This document shows positions 27,594 to 36,436 of a stretch of 64,000 bases of DNA, in pieces. This stretch comes from Spinactinospora alkalitolerans (GTDB lineage: Bacteria > Actinomycetota > Actinomycetes > Streptosporangiales > Streptosporangiaceae), in assembly GCF_013408795.1 (NCBI RefSeq), contig NZ_JACCCC010000001.1, positions 2,852,001 to 2,916,000 of the forward strand, read 5' to 3'. The translations under genes and the position numbers were made by a program. Numbering within the stretch: position 1 is the stretch's first letter; the number at the start of each line of letters is the position of its first letter. Under the pieces are notes generated by a model. The model saw nothing but the letters and a program-made list of their open reading frames with translations, was not told where the DNA came from and did not search any database.

Positions 27594-29006
27594 TCAGGTG
27601 CCCATCTCCTCCAGGGTCCGGCCCTTTGTCTCTCGGATCAGCTTCCAGACGAAGACGAAGGACAGCACCGCCATCGCGGTGTAGATCGCGTAGGTGCCCG
27701 GCAGGCTCCAGTCCCGCAGGCTCGGGAAGGTGACCGTGACCAGCCAGTTCGCGACCCACTGCGTCGCCGTCGCCACGGCCATCGCCGCCGCCCGGATGCG
27801 CAGCGGGAACATCTCCCCCAGCAGCACCCACACGACCACGCCCCAGGACAGCGCGAAGAACAGCACGAAGGAGCTGGCCGACAGCAGCGCGACGACGCCC
27901 CACTCGAACGGCAGGTTCGCATCGTCCCCCGCGACCTGGGCGTGGCTGAAGGCGTAGGAGGTCATCCCCAGCGCGACGGCCATGCCGGCCGAGCCGATGA
28001 GCAGCAGCGGCTTGCGGCCGATCTTGTCCACCAGGGCGATCGCGATGAACGTGCCGATGATGTTGACGATGGAGGTGAACAGGCTCAGCAGCAGCGCGTT
28101 GGTCTCCTGCACGCCGACCGACTGCCACAGCGACGCGGAGTAGTAGAAGATCACGTTGATGCCGACCAACTGCTGGAACGCCGACAGCGCCATGCCGATC
28201 CACACGATCGGCAGCAGCCCGAACCGACCGCGCAGATCGCTCAGCCGGGGCTTGGTCTCCGAGCCCAGCGCACGGCGGATCTCGGTGATCCGGTACTCGA
28301 TGTCGCCGCCCTCGACCTCGCGCAGGACGGTGCGCGCCCGTTCGACCTTGCCGATGCGCACCAGGTAGCGCGGCGACTCGGGAATCCCCAGACTCAGCAC
28401 GAAGTACAGCAGTGCGGGGAGCACCTCCACGCCCAGCATCCACTGCCATGCCTGCAGCGGGCCGATGTAGTCCAGCGCGCTGCCGCCGGCGCCGACCGCG
28501 AGGCCGTAGTTGACCAGTTGGGACAGCGCGATGCCCAGCACGATGGCGAGCTGCTGCAGCGAGGCCAGTCGGCCGCGGTAGGCTGGCGGGGAGACCTCGG
28601 CGATGTAGGTCGGCGCGATCACCGAGGCGATGCCGATCGCGATGCCGCCGACGACCCGCCACGCCATCAGGTCCCAGATGGTGAACGGCAGCGCCGAGCC
28701 GATGGCGCTGGCCGCGAACAGCACGGCGGCGATCTGCATGACGCGGATGCGCCCGAACCGGTCGGCCATGCCTCCGGCGATGGCCGCACCCACGGCCGAC
28801 CCGAGGAGGGCCGCGGCGACGGTGAAGCCGGTGACGGCGGAACTGACCTGGAAATGGTCCTCGATGGCAGCGACGGCCCCGTTGATGACCGAACTGTCGT
28901 AGCCGAAGAGGAATCCGCCCATCGCGGCGGCTCCCGCGATGAGCGCCACGTGGACGATGTTCATCTCATCACCGGTTTTGGCTCCTTCTGGGCCTGCTCT
29001 TGACAC
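27594..29006 (-). CDS. Sugar porter, MFS SP family
   Basis: 470 residues with twelve predicted helices and the complete sugar-porter signature set: GGFLFGYDSSVINGA in helix 1, DRFGRIRV and DKIGRKPLLL after helices 2 and 8, PESPRYLVR before the central loop, QQLVGINVIFYYSASLWQ in helix 7, and the closing RETKGRTLEEM. This is the XylE/GlcP/GLUT class of H+-coupled monosaccharide symporters; the exact sugar is unknown. The GTG at 29006 has AGGAG six bases upstream. The gene stands alone with its own terminator and is divergent from a TIGR03086 protein 307 bases away. No sugar kinase or repressor is linked. Confidence 0.9.
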   Translation of the reverse strand: MSRAGPEGAKTGDEMNIVHVALIAGAAAMGGFLFGYDSSVINGAVAAIEDHFQVSSAVTGFTVAAALLGSAVGAAIAGGMADRFGRIRVMQIAAVLFAASAIGSALPFTIWDLMAWRVVGGIAIGIASVIAPTYIAEVSPPAYRGRLASLQQLAIVLGIALSQLVNYGLAVGAGGSALDYIGPLQAWQWMLGVEVLPALLYFVLSLGIPESPRYLVRIGKVERARTVLREVEGGDIEYRITEIRRALGSETKPRLSDLRGRFGLLPIVWIGMALSAFQQLVGINVIFYYSASLWQSVGVQETNALLLSLFTSIVNIIGTFIAIALVDKIGRKPLLLIGSAGMAVALGMTSYAFSHAQVAGDDANLPFEWGVVALLSASSFVLFFALSWGVVVWVLLGEMFPLRIRAAAMAVATATQWVANWLVTVTFPSLRDWSLPGTYAIYTAMAVLSFVFVWKLIRETKGRTLEEMGT

Positions 29007-29313
29007 GAGATACTCCTAGCCGGGTTCGTCCTTCGATCCGTCTCGTCCGGATCGGACCCGATTGTTCACGCGGACCCCTTCAAGGCCCTCACGGGGAGTG
29101 AGGGCCACCGGTACGACACAGCCGTGACACGAGTCACCTTCCGGAAAAACGCGGCCTTACACGCGCGTCGGGTCACCGGTGGGTGACTCAGCGCACTCGT
29201 CTCGTCCGTGGCCTGCTCGTCCGCGGCGTCGACCGCCCCGGCGACGTTGCTCCCGGGGCACAGTGGGTAGGCAGGCCACGTCGCGAGGAAGACGCCAAGG
29301 ACGGAGAAGAACC
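29007..29313. other. Divergent intergenic region with inverted repeats
   Basis: 307 bases without a supported gene. GGCCCTCAC (29084-29092) pairs perfectly with GTGAGGGCC (29098-29106) across a 5-base loop. GTCACC-GGTG-GGTGAC (29171-29186) is a second dyad. Both could be operators or RNA hairpins for the sugar porter or the downstream gene. Confidence 0.45.
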
Positions 29314-29874
29314 ATGCCGGAACCACTCGACCTCCACGGCGAGGCGATGGCGGAGTTCGACCGGCGCGTGCGCGCCGTGCAGCTGCACCAGTGGGCCGAT
29401 GCGACGCCGTGCACGCAGTGGGATGTCCACGACCTGGTCAACCATCTGGTCCAGGAGCAGTTGTGGGCGCCGCACCTGCTGGCCGGCGGCACGATCGAGG
29501 AGGCCGGCGACCGCTACGGCGGCGACCGGCTGGGCGAGGAGCCCGCCGCCACCTGGGAGATCGCCGCCCGCGAGGCGCGCGCCGCCTGGTTGCGGCCGGG
29601 GGTGCTGGACTCCACCGTGCACCTGTCGTTCGGGGACGCGCCGGCGACGGTCTACCTGTGGCAGATGACCTTCGACCTGGCCGTGCACGCCTGGGACCTG
29701 GCCAGGGCGATCGGGGAGGACGACAAGCTCGACCCCGGGCTGGCCGAGGCGCTGGAGGAATGGGTGGGGCGGCAGGACTTCGGCGCCAGCGGGCTGTTCG
29801 ATCCGCCCGTCGAGGTCCCCGCCGACGCCGACGCCCAGACCCGGTTGCTCGCGGCCACCGGACGGCGCCCCTGA
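29314..29874 (+). CDS. TIGR03086-family metal-binding protein (mycothiol maleylpyruvate isomerase-like fold)
   Basis: 186 residues. TPCTQWDVHDLVNHLVQEQL is the conserved N-terminal helix pair of the DinB-like mycothiol-dependent maleylpyruvate isomerase domain, with the first metal histidine in DLVNHLV. LWQMTFDLAVHAWDLARAIG holds the second site (VHAWD). The C-terminal helix GRQDFGASGLFDPPVEVPAD is typical of the TIGR03086 subgroup. Relatives use mycothiol or act as small-molecule-binding metalloproteins; no substrate can be assigned. The ATG at 29314 has GGAGAAG five bases upstream; an open frame further upstream is Arg/Pro-rich and not coding-like. It is a monocistronic unit ended by two hairpins. 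Confidence 0.85.
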   Translation: MPEPLDLHGEAMAEFDRRVRAVQLHQWADATPCTQWDVHDLVNHLVQEQLWAPHLLAGGTIEEAGDRYGGDRLGEEPAATWEIAAREARAAWLRPGVLDSTVHLSFGDAPATVYLWQMTFDLAVHAWDLARAIGEDDKLDPGLAEALEEWVGRQDFGASGLFDPPVEVPADADAQTRLLAATGRRP

Positions 29875-29932
29875 ACCGTCCGGTCCCGGAGGGAGGGAGA
29901 CGTTTCCCGGCAAATGCGGATGTTCGGGGGCA

Positions 29933-29957
29933 CCGGCCGAATCGCGCCGGATTTTTT
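29933..29957 (+). terminator. Small hairpin with T-run
   Basis: CCGGC (29933-29937) pairs with GCCGG (29946-29950), followed by ATTTTTTG. It is a modest intrinsic terminator about 60 bases after the TIGR03086 gene. Confidence 0.5.
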
Positions 29958-30006
29958 GTTAGAGACGCGGCGATCCGGATAGCACGACCCTGCGGGATGG
30001 GACCCA

Positions 30007-30051
30007 CACCGGCCGGCCGTCACGGGGAAAGACGGTCGGCCGGTGCCTTTT
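30007..30051 (+). terminator. Rho-independent terminator
   Basis: A 15-bp stem with one G-T mismatch (30007-30021 with 30031-30045) is followed by CCTTTT. It is the stronger of the two terminators in this gap and lies just upstream of the F420 oxidoreductase gene. Confidence 0.8.
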
Positions 30052-30080
30052 GACCACGCTTGCCGCCTTGGAGGACCGCC

Positions 30081-31043
30081 TTGTCGCGTTTCGGGTATTT
30101 CCTGGCCACGGAGGAGCACTCACCGCGTGAACTCATCCGGCAGGCCCGCAGGGCCGAGGAGGCGGGGTTCGAGGCGTTGTGGATCTCCGACCACTACCAC
30201 CCGTGGCTCGACGTCCAGGGGCAGAGCGCCTTCGTGTGGTCGGTGATCGGCGCGATCGGCGAGGTCACCTCGCTGCCGATCGGCACCGCCGTGACCTGCC
30301 CCATGGTGCGCATCCACCCCGCGATCGTCGCCCAGGCGGCGGCGACCTCGGCGGCGCAGGTGCGCGGCGGGTTCACCCTCGGGGTGGGGACCGGCGAGGC
30401 GCTCAACGAGCACATCCTCGGCGACCCGTGGCCGGCCGCGGCGGAACGGCGCGAGATGCTCGAAGAGGCCGTCGAGGTCATGCGTGAACTGTGGACCGGC
30501 AAGCTGGTCAACCACGACGGCGTGCACTACAAGGTCGACACCGCCCGGCTGTACACGCTGCCGGAGCAGGCCCCGCAGGTCTACGTCTCGGCGTTCGGCG
30601 ACAAGGCGGCGCGGATGGCCGGCCGCATCGGCGACGGCCTGGTCCTCATGGGACCCGACACCTCCACCATCGAGGTCTTCCGTGACAGCGGCGGCGCGGG
30701 CAAGCCGATCCAGGCCGGGATGAAGGCCTGCTGGGGCAGCGACGCCGAGGAGGCCGCGCGCTACGCCTGCGAGAAGTGGCCCAACGACGCGATCCCGGGC
30801 GAGGCGTCCCAACTGCTGCCGCTGCCGCGCCACTACGAGCAGCTCTCCGGACTCATCACGCCCGAGCGCATCGCCGAGTCGATGCCGTGCGGCCCCGACC
30901 CGCAGCGCCACCTCGACGCCCTTCAGGAGTACGTGGACGCCGGCATCGACGACGTCTACGTCGGCCAGGTCGGGCACCGCCAGGACGACTTCTTCGAGTT
31001 CTACGGCGACGAGGTGCTGCCGGAGCTGAAGAAGCGCCGCTGA
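30081..31043 (+). CDS. F420-dependent LLM-class oxidoreductase (TIGR03557, FGD-like)
   Basis: 320 residues of the luciferase-like TIM-barrel family. The start SRFGYFLATEEHSPRELIRQ, the segment FEALWISDHYHPWLDVQGQ, GTAVTCPMVRIHPAIVAQAA, and GFTLGVGTGEALNEHILGD match TIGR03557 proteins related to F420-dependent glucose-6-phosphate dehydrogenase. The histidine in SDHYHPW corresponds to the active-site His of FGD, and GTGEALNEH contains the conserved Glu. Function as a true sugar-phosphate dehydrogenase is not certain, since many homologues have unknown substrates. I chose the TTG at 30081 because GGAGG lies seven bases before it, whereas the TTG at 30060 has no ribosome site. It is an isolated gene preceded by terminators. 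Confidence 0.88.
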   Translation: MSRFGYFLATEEHSPRELIRQARRAEEAGFEALWISDHYHPWLDVQGQSAFVWSVIGAIGEVTSLPIGTAVTCPMVRIHPAIVAQAAATSAAQVRGGFTLGVGTGEALNEHILGDPWPAAAERREMLEEAVEVMRELWTGKLVNHDGVHYKVDTARLYTLPEQAPQVYVSAFGDKAARMAGRIGDGLVLMGPDTSTIEVFRDSGGAGKPIQAGMKACWGSDAEEAARYACEKWPNDAIPGEASQLLPLPRHYEQLSGLITPERIAESMPCGPDPQRHLDALQEYVDAGIDDVYVGQVGHRQDDFFEFYGDEVLPELKKRR

Positions 31044-31138
31044 GCGGCGCCCGGCGGTCCCGATCACCGCCTCCTCGTGAATCCAGGACGGAAACCGTCC
31101 TGAACGGTCCCTGGTGTCGGTCCCGGCGCCGCGCCCAC

Positions 31139-31312
31139 GGCGGCGACCTCGGCGCCTCCGTGGCGCCGGAGATCGCCGAGGCCGTCCCCGACCGTGTGGC
31201 CGGAGTGCACATCAACGGCGGGATCGGCTTCCGAGGCCGACCTCCCGGAGGTGGATGAGGAGGAGCGGGCGCACTACGCGGAGAGGCGGAAGTGGGCGGG
31301 CGGGGGCGTGGA
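31139..31312 (+). pseudogene. Epoxide hydrolase-like alpha/beta hydrolase fragment
   Basis: The sequence reads GGDLGASVAPEIAEAVPDRV followed by AGVHINGGIGF. This is the nucleophile elbow (Asp in GGDLG) and following helix of epoxide-hydrolase-type enzymes (typical: GGDFGA..A.ELGR.APDRVAGVHVNA). After GF a frame change near 31233 is needed to continue as EADLPEVDEEERAHYAERRK, the start of the cap region. No N-terminus or catalytic His region is present. It is an internal, frameshifted remnant between the F420 gene and bioB. Confidence 0.62.
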
Positions 31313-31608
31313 GCGACCGCGCGGCGTCATCACCGGAACGCCGCGAGCCAGAACACGGGAGGGGACGCCCCGGAATACCACGCTGCGGACGTCCGTGCCT
31401 TCACCGAGCACCCGCGCGACCTCCGCGTCGAGCTCGACCGGCCCGTGGTCGACGTTCTGCACGGAGCCGGTGTGGCCGCGGCCCCGCAGCGACCATCCCC
31501 GGTCAGAGGAAGGCGGGCGGCTCGTGGGTGGTCCACAAAGCACCGCGCCGAAGTTTTGGCGCGTTCGTCCGCTGCGCAGTGTGATCGGGGTCCCCGATGA
31601 TCGTCCCC
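31313..31608. other. Gap before bioB
   Basis: About 300 bases without a supported gene. A minus-strand stretch around 31360-31480 reads VQNVDHGPVELDAEVARVLG with G/C-ending codons and may be another eroded gene, but I do not recognise it. Just before bioB, TGTGAT (31580-31585) and GATGAT (31596-31601) are possible -10 elements. Confidence 0.35.
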
Positions 31609-32721
31609 ATGACGATCTTCGAACCCCTCGCTGACAAGGCCCTGCGGCGCGAACCGCTCTCCCGCGAGGAGTTGCTGTCCGTGCTCACCTGCTCCGACGA
31701 TGACCTGCTCGACGCCGTCGCCGCGGCGTTCAGGGTGCGGCGGCGCCACTTCGGCCGTCGGGTCAAGCTCAACTACCTGGTGAACCTCAAGAGCGGCCTG
31801 TGCCCCGAGGACTGCTCCTACTGCTCCCAGCGCCTGGGGTCGGCGGCCGACATCGTCAAGTACACCTGGCTGCGCCCCGAGCAGACCCGCGAGGCCGTCG
31901 ACTGCGGCGTCGGCGCCGGCGCGGCACGGGTCTGCCTCGTGGCCAGCGGCCGCGGCCCCACCGACCGCGACGTGGACCGCCTGGGCTCGACCATCGAGCA
32001 GATCAAGGACGACCACCCCGATGTGGAGGTGTGCGCCTGCCTCGGCCTGCTCTCCGACGGCCAGGCCGAGCGGCTGCGCGAGGCGGGCGTGGACGCCTAC
32101 AACCACAATCTCAACACCTCCGGCGAGCGCTACGGCGACATCTGCACCACCCACGACTTCACCGACCGCGTCGACACCGTGCAGCGGGCCAAGCACGCGG
32201 GTCTGTCGCCGTGCTCGGGCCTCATCGCGGGCATGGGAGAGACCGACGACGACCTGATCGACGCCCTGACCGCGCTGCGCGAACTGGAGCCGGACTCGGT
32301 TCCGGTCAACTTCCTCATCCCGTTCGAGGGGACCCCGCTGGCCGGGAAGTGGGACCTGGACCCGCGGCGCTGCCTGCGCATTCTGGTGGCCGCCCGGTTG
32401 GTCTTCCCCGACGCCGAGGTCCGCCTGGCCGGCGGCCGCGAAATCCACCTGCGCGGGCTGCAGCCGCTGGCGCTGCACGTCGTCAACTCGATCTTCCTCG
32501 GCGACTACCTCACCAGCGAAGGCCAGGCGGGCGCGGCCGACCTGGAGATGATCCGCGACGCCGGATTCACCGTGCACGACCCAGCCGCCGACCCCGCCAC
32601 CGACTCCGGCGGCGCCGACGGAGGCAGTGGAAACGGTGCGGCGGCCGAGCCCGCCCACCGCCGCGACCTGGTCAAACCCCGCCGTCGCGGAGCCGGCACC
32701 GCCCTGCCCCCCAACGCCTGA
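31609..32721 (+). CDS. bioB: Biotin synthase
   Basis: 370 residues. This radical-SAM enzyme inserts sulfur into dethiobiotin. The [4Fe-4S] motif is CPEDCSYC (Cys65, Cys69, Cys72). The [2Fe-2S] ligands of BioB are visible as Cys in [10 protein letters not shown], Cys in [10 protein letters not shown], Cys in [16 protein letters not shown], and Arg in [24 protein letters not shown] and [16 protein letters not shown] are further BioB signatures. The C-terminal 45 residues are a Gly/Ala/Arg-rich tail beyond the usual end. ATG codons at 31597 and 31609 are both in frame; 31609 is preferred because GATGAT lies seven bases before it and no Shine-Dalgarno sequence exists. Other biotin genes are not in this window, so it is an isolated bioB. 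Confidence 0.93.
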   Translation: MTIFEPLADKALRREPLSREELLSVLTCSDDDLLDAVAAAFRVRRRHFGRRVKLNYLVNLKSGLCPEDCSYCSQRLGSAADIVKYTWLRPEQTREAVDCGVGAGAARVCLVASGRGPTDRDVDRLGSTIEQIKDDHPDVEVCACLGLLSDGQAERLREAGVDAYNHNLNTSGERYGDICTTHDFTDRVDTVQRAKHAGLSPCSGLIAGMGETDDDLIDALTALRELEPDSVPVNFLIPFEGTPLAGKWDLDPRRCLRILVAARLVFPDAEVRLAGGREIHLRGLQPLALHVVNSIFLGDYLTSEGQAGAADLEMIRDAGFTVHDPAADPATDSGGADGGSGNGAAAEPAHRRDLVKPRRRGAGTALPPNA

Positions 32722-32798
32722 CCACCGGGCCGCCCCGCGGACGCGCCGATGTCCCCGGAGGAGGAACCGTCCGGGGGGGCGCCGGCGCGGTACCGCCG

Positions 32799-34412
32799 CT
32801 ACAGCTCACCGCTCTTGGTGGAGGCCGAGAACTCGGTCCCGCCGCTGTGCCCGTCGTCCTCGCCGCTGCCGCCGTCCGCGATCCCGTCGCGGTCCGCAGC
32901 GGCGGCGCCCGTGCCCCGCAGCAGCGCCGCGACGGTGATCGCGACACCGGCCAGCAGCACCGCCAGCACGATGGTGGTCAGCCGCATCCCCTGCATGAAG
33001 GCGTCGCGGGCCACGGCGAACAACTGCTCACCGACTTGGCCGGGCAGCTCCTCGGCGGCCGCGACCGCGCTGCCGAGGGTGCCGCGGGCGGCCTCGGCCA
33101 CCTCCGGCGGCGTGTCCGCGGGAAGGGCCTCCCCCGTCAACTGACGGCGGTAGACAGCGGCGCCGATGCTTCCGGCGATCGCCACGCCGAGCGCGATGCC
33201 CAGCTCGTTTCCGGTCTCCGCGGTCCCCGAGGCCGTCCCGGCGCGCTCCGGCGGGGCGCTGTCGATGATCATGTCGTAGGTCAGCACCATCGCCGGGTTG
33301 ACGGCGAAGCTGAGGACGGTGAAGCCGATGACGGCGAGGGCCGGCCCCGAGGACCCGGCCGCGGCGATGATCAGGAGACCGGCCACCGCCAGGGCGAACG
33401 CCCCCGTGATCACCCGCACCGGGCGGACCCTGCGGGTCAGGAAGGGGACCAGCAGGGTCGCGGCGACTCCCGCGGCCATGGCCGGGACGGTCCACAGTCC
33501 GGCGCGCAGCGGGGACAACCCGAGCACGAGTTGCAGGTACTGCATGAGGAAGAACTGCGTCGCCGCCAGCACGAACAGGCCGGCGGTCTGGGCCCCCAGG
33601 GACACGCTGAACCCGCGGTGGGAGAAGAGCGCCAGGTCGAGCAGTGGATCGGTGAGCCGCCGCTGCCGCCGCACGAAGACCCAGCCGATGAGGGCTCCGG
33701 CGGCGATGGACAGCAGCGGCGCCGCGGCCGGGCCGACCTTGGCGAGTTCCTTGATCCCGTACACCACGGGCAGGATCGAAGCCATCGCCAGCGCGACGCC
33801 GACCAGGTCCACGCGGCCCGCGGAGCCGGATCGGAACTCCGGCACCACCAGCGGGCCGAAGAGGATCAGCAGGAGCATCACCGGTACCGCCGGCAGGAAG
33901 ACCGAGCCCCACCAGAACATCTCAAGGAGAGCACCACCGACCAGCGGTCCGATGGCTCCACCGAGCATGAAGTTGGCCGACCACACCGCGATGGCGAACC
34001 TGCGCTGCACCGGGTCACGGAACATGTTGCTGATCAGCGAGAGGGTGGAGGGCAGCAGGGTGGCCCCGGTGATCCCGAGCAGGGCGCGGGCCGCGATCAG
34101 CATCTCGGTGCTGCTGGAGAAGGCGGCGAGCGCCGAGGCGGCGCCGAACGCGGCCCCGCCGACCAGCAGCAGCCTGCGGCGACCGATCCGGTCGCCCAGC
34201 GTGCCCATCGCGACCAGGAGCCCGGCGATCATGAAGCCGTAGATGTCGACGATCCAGAGCATCTCCGTGCTCGTGGGCTGGAGGTCGGCGCTCAGGTGCG
34301 GCACGGCCAAGTGCAGCGCGGTGAAGTCCAGCGCGATCACCAGTGCGGGCAGAGCCAGCACGACCAGCCCCATCCACTCGCGGAGCCCCGCTCGGTGCGC
34401 GGTCTCGGACAT
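32799..34412 (-). CDS. DHA2-family drug:H+ antiporter (QacA/SmvA-like)
   Basis: 537 residues with fourteen predicted helices. Helix 1 carries LPALVIALDFTALHLAVPHL (the DHA2 LDxTxxNxALP motif in variant form), motif A is GTLGDRIGRRRLLL, and motif C is WSANFMLGGAIGPLVGGALL. WWGSVFLPAVPVMLLLIL and the late segment ERAGTASGTAETGNELGIAL are typical of SmvA/QacA-type exporters of cationic dyes and antiseptics. The C-terminal tail is acidic. The promoter upstream has the over-long 19-bp spacer and dyad used by MerR-family activators, which suggests drug or redox induction. The start at 34412 lies 63 bases after the stop of the APH-like gene on the same strand. Confidence 0.88.
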   Translation of the reverse strand: MSETAHRAGLREWMGLVVLALPALVIALDFTALHLAVPHLSADLQPTSTEMLWIVDIYGFMIAGLLVAMGTLGDRIGRRRLLLVGGAAFGAASALAAFSSSTEMLIAARALLGITGATLLPSTLSLISNMFRDPVQRRFAIAVWSANFMLGGAIGPLVGGALLEMFWWGSVFLPAVPVMLLLILFGPLVVPEFRSGSAGRVDLVGVALAMASILPVVYGIKELAKVGPAAAPLLSIAAGALIGWVFVRRQRRLTDPLLDLALFSHRGFSVSLGAQTAGLFVLAATQFFLMQYLQLVLGLSPLRAGLWTVPAMAAGVAATLLVPFLTRRVRPVRVITGAFALAVAGLLIIAAAGSSGPALAVIGFTVLSFAVNPAMVLTYDMIIDSAPPERAGTASGTAETGNELGIALGVAIAGSIGAAVYRRQLTGEALPADTPPEVAEAARGTLGSAVAAAEELPGQVGEQLFAVARDAFMQGMRLTTIVLAVLLAGVAITVAALLRGTGAAAADRDGIADGGSGEDDGHSGGTEFSASTKSGEL

Positions 34413-34448
34413 GTTCGATCTCCTCGGCTCGGTCTCGACGTCACCGCG

Positions 34449-34479
34449 AGGCTAGGAGCTCCAGTTAACTCGAGGTCAA
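34449..34479 (-). promoter_or_regulatory. MerR/SoxR-type promoter of the drug exporter
   Basis: On the minus strand TTGACC (34474-34479) and TAGCCT (34449-34454) are separated by exactly 19 bases. The spacer holds the dyad ACCTCGAGTTAACTGGAGCT (8 of 10 arm positions pair). A -35/-10 spacing of 19 with a central dyad is the hallmark of MerR-family-activated promoters, and the sequence resembles SoxR boxes. The -35 overlaps the stop codon of the upstream gene. Confidence 0.7.
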
Positions 34480-35351
34480 CGGAGGCCGTCGGCGGGGGGC
34501 GGCTCCTGGCGGCCGGTGCCGGCCGTGGCCGCGCGAGCTGCCACGACGGCCGCGGCCGCGGTGAACCGGCGGATCTCCTCCTCGGGGATCCGGCCGCCCG
34601 GACCGGCCAGCTCGCAGGCGGCGACCAGCCGGAAGACGAGCGCCCGGACCAGCATCTGCGTCCACTGGGCTCCGGCGTCGCCGACGTCGGCGACGGGGAC
34701 CTCCCCGGGGTGGTACAGCAGGCCGTCGGCGACGACGACGGCCTCGGCGTAGGCCGCCGGACGCCAATAGGGCGAGAAGTCGATGATCACGGGGTCCCCG
34801 CCCTCGGCGAAGAGCACGTTGCCGGTCAGGTCGCCGTGGACGATCTGGGACGGCATCTCGACCGGGCGGCGCAGCCGCAGCAGCCGGGTGAGCACCGCCG
34901 CGGCCTCGGAACCGGTGTCGGCGCTCTGCTCGGCCCAGGCGACGCGGTCGGCGACGGCCCACGGGTGTCGGCGCCGCTCCAGGAAGCCGGGGCGCGGCAC
35001 CCGGGCCAGGGCCGCGTGGAAGGCCCGGGCGGCGGTGAGCAGCTCGCCCCATCGGCCGCTCGGCCCGGGGGCGCCCGCGACCAGCGCGGTGGCGGTCCAG
35101 CCGTGGGCGACGTGCCGACCGGTGCCGACGCGCAGCGGCTCAGGGACGGCGAAACCATGCCCCCGGGCGACACCGCGCATGACCCCGGCGCTCCACTCCG
35201 CCTCCAGGGGATCGTCCGTCGGTTTGAGGACGGCCCCGCCCACGCGAAAGGCGCGCCCCTGCCCGCCGGGCAGCGGCTCGGGCTCCCCGGTGAGCCCGAA
35301 GGCGTCGAGCACGCGGCGAGGAGGCGGCTGGGAGACCTGCGTGTCGGGCAT
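34476..35351 (-). CDS. APH-like kinase (TIGR02569-type)
   Basis: 291 residues with the catalytic core of the aminoglycoside phosphotransferase fold: SQIVHGDLTGNVLF holds the catalytic Asp and metal-binding Asn, and DPVIIDFSPYWRPAAYAEA holds the DFG-equivalent Asp. The N-lobe is short (LPGGQGRAFRVGGAVLKPTD; Lys after AVL is the likely ATP contact). The arrangement resembles the actinobacterial TIGR02569 family, whose substrate is unknown, and is not close to known antibiotic-resistance enzymes. It lies upstream of the DHA2 exporter on the same strand, but the exporter has its own promoter overlapping this gene's stop codon. Confidence 0.82.
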   Translation of the reverse strand: MPDTQVSQPPPRRVLDAFGLTGEPEPLPGGQGRAFRVGGAVLKPTDDPLEAEWSAGVMRGVARGHGFAVPEPLRVGTGRHVAHGWTATALVAGAPGPSGRWGELLTAARAFHAALARVPRPGFLERRRHPWAVADRVAWAEQSADTGSEAAAVLTRLLRLRRPVEMPSQIVHGDLTGNVLFAEGGDPVIIDFSPYWRPAAYAEAVVVADGLLYHPGEVPVADVGDAGAQWTQMLVRALVFRLVAACELAGPGGRIPEEEIRRFTAAAAVVAARAATAGTGRQEPPPADGLR

Positions 35352-35453
35352 GCCGTCCAGGACACCACAGCCCCCGCTCGCCCGCGAGCGACTTCGCGGC
35401 GAGGGCGGTCGGCGCGGCCCGGCGACCGCATCACCACACCGAGGCGGCCCGCC

Positions 35454-36371
35454 TCAGCCGACCCGTTCCCCGTTCCTGTCCGCGGTCGGGCTGACGCCCC
35501 GGACCCGTTTGAAGGCGGCGCTGAAGCCGAACGCGTCCGCGTACCCGACCCGGCGCGCCACCGCGCCGACGGTCACGCCGGGCTCGGCCAGCAGGTCGGC
35601 GGCGAGCGTCATCCGCCATTCCGTCAGGTAGGCCAGCGGCGACTCGCCGACCAGCTCGGTGAACCGCTTGGCCAGCGTGGTGCGGGAGACCCCGGCCTCC
35701 GCGGCCAGGGACGCTATCGTCCACGGCTGTTCCGGCGCCTCATGGACGGCCCGCAGCGCCGGACCGACCACGTCGTCGCCGAGCGCGCGGTACCACGCGG
35801 GCGGATCCGCCTCCGGGCGGTCGAACCAGTCCCGCAGCGTGCACACCAGCAGCCAGTCCAGCAGGCGGTCGAGCACGATCTGGCGGCCCGGCCGGTCCCC
35901 GCCGACCTGCGCCTCGATGTAGTCCCGCATCGCCGCGCAGTCGTGGTCGTCCGGCACGACCAGCACGGGCGGCAGCACCCGCAGCAGCCGCCGCGGCGCC
36001 TGGTCCCGGACGTGGTAGGCCGCGGCCAGCAGCACCGTGCGTCCGGCGAGGTCCCCGGTCGGCGGCGGATCGCCCGCCGGGCCCGCGCCACCGCAGTGGG
36101 CCTCCCGCAGCAGTTCCGTCCGCGCGGCCGCCTCCGGTTCGTCGGCGAACACGAAGGGCTCCGGACCGAGCACGATCGCCGCGTCGCCCAGTCCTATGCG
36201 CCGCGGCTCCTCGCTGCCCCGCACGATCCACCCCTCGCCGCGCAGCGGCACGCACAGCGTCAGGGAGGCGTCGTCGGTGAACCGCAGCGCCCACGGCGGC
36301 GACAGCACGGAGCGGCCGAACACGGCCCCGTTGCCCCGCACACCCCGCAGCAGATCGTCGAACGCGTCCAT
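35454..36371 (-). CDS. AraC-family regulator with N-terminal cupin domain
   Basis: 305 residues. The first 180 form the cupin-like AraC-binding domain found in actinomycete regulators: FGRSVLSPPWALRFTDDASL, TLCVPLRGEGWIV, and VVPDDHDCAAMRDYIEAQVG. The C-terminal 100 residues carry two helix-turn-helix motifs, PWTIASLAAEAGVSRTTLAK and TVGAVARRVGYADAFGFSAA, then FKRVRGVSPTADR, the classical AraC signature. It is divergent from an NmrA-like gene with an 18-bp inverted repeat between them, so it probably activates or represses that gene in response to a small effector. Confidence 0.9.
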   Translation of the reverse strand: MDAFDDLLRGVRGNGAVFGRSVLSPPWALRFTDDASLTLCVPLRGEGWIVRGSEEPRRIGLGDAAIVLGPEPFVFADEPEAAARTELLREAHCGGAGPAGDPPPTGDLAGRTVLLAAAYHVRDQAPRRLLRVLPPVLVVPDDHDCAAMRDYIEAQVGGDRPGRQIVLDRLLDWLLVCTLRDWFDRPEADPPAWYRALGDDVVGPALRAVHEAPEQPWTIASLAAEAGVSRTTLAKRFTELVGESPLAYLTEWRMTLAADLLAEPGVTVGAVARRVGYADAFGFSAAFKRVRGVSPTADRNGERVG

Positions 36372-36390
36372 GGCGCCACGATAGACGCGC

Positions 36391-36408
36391 CGTCCGGCGC
36401 ACCGGACG
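36391..36408. promoter_or_regulatory. Inverted repeat between AraC regulator and NmrA-like gene
   Basis: CGTCCGG-CGCA-CCGGACG is a perfect 7-bp inverted repeat 20 bases upstream of the AraC start. It is a candidate autoregulatory and divergent operator. Confidence 0.5.
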
Positions 36409-36436
36409 ATCGCGCATGCACCCCGGACGCACGGCC

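Noticed and set aside
31274-31543. Minus-strand frame of 89 codons overlapping the epoxide hydrolase remnant and the gap before bioB
   Set aside because: Part of it has coding-like codons, but there is no ribosome site and no recognised domain. It is mentioned only as possible debris.
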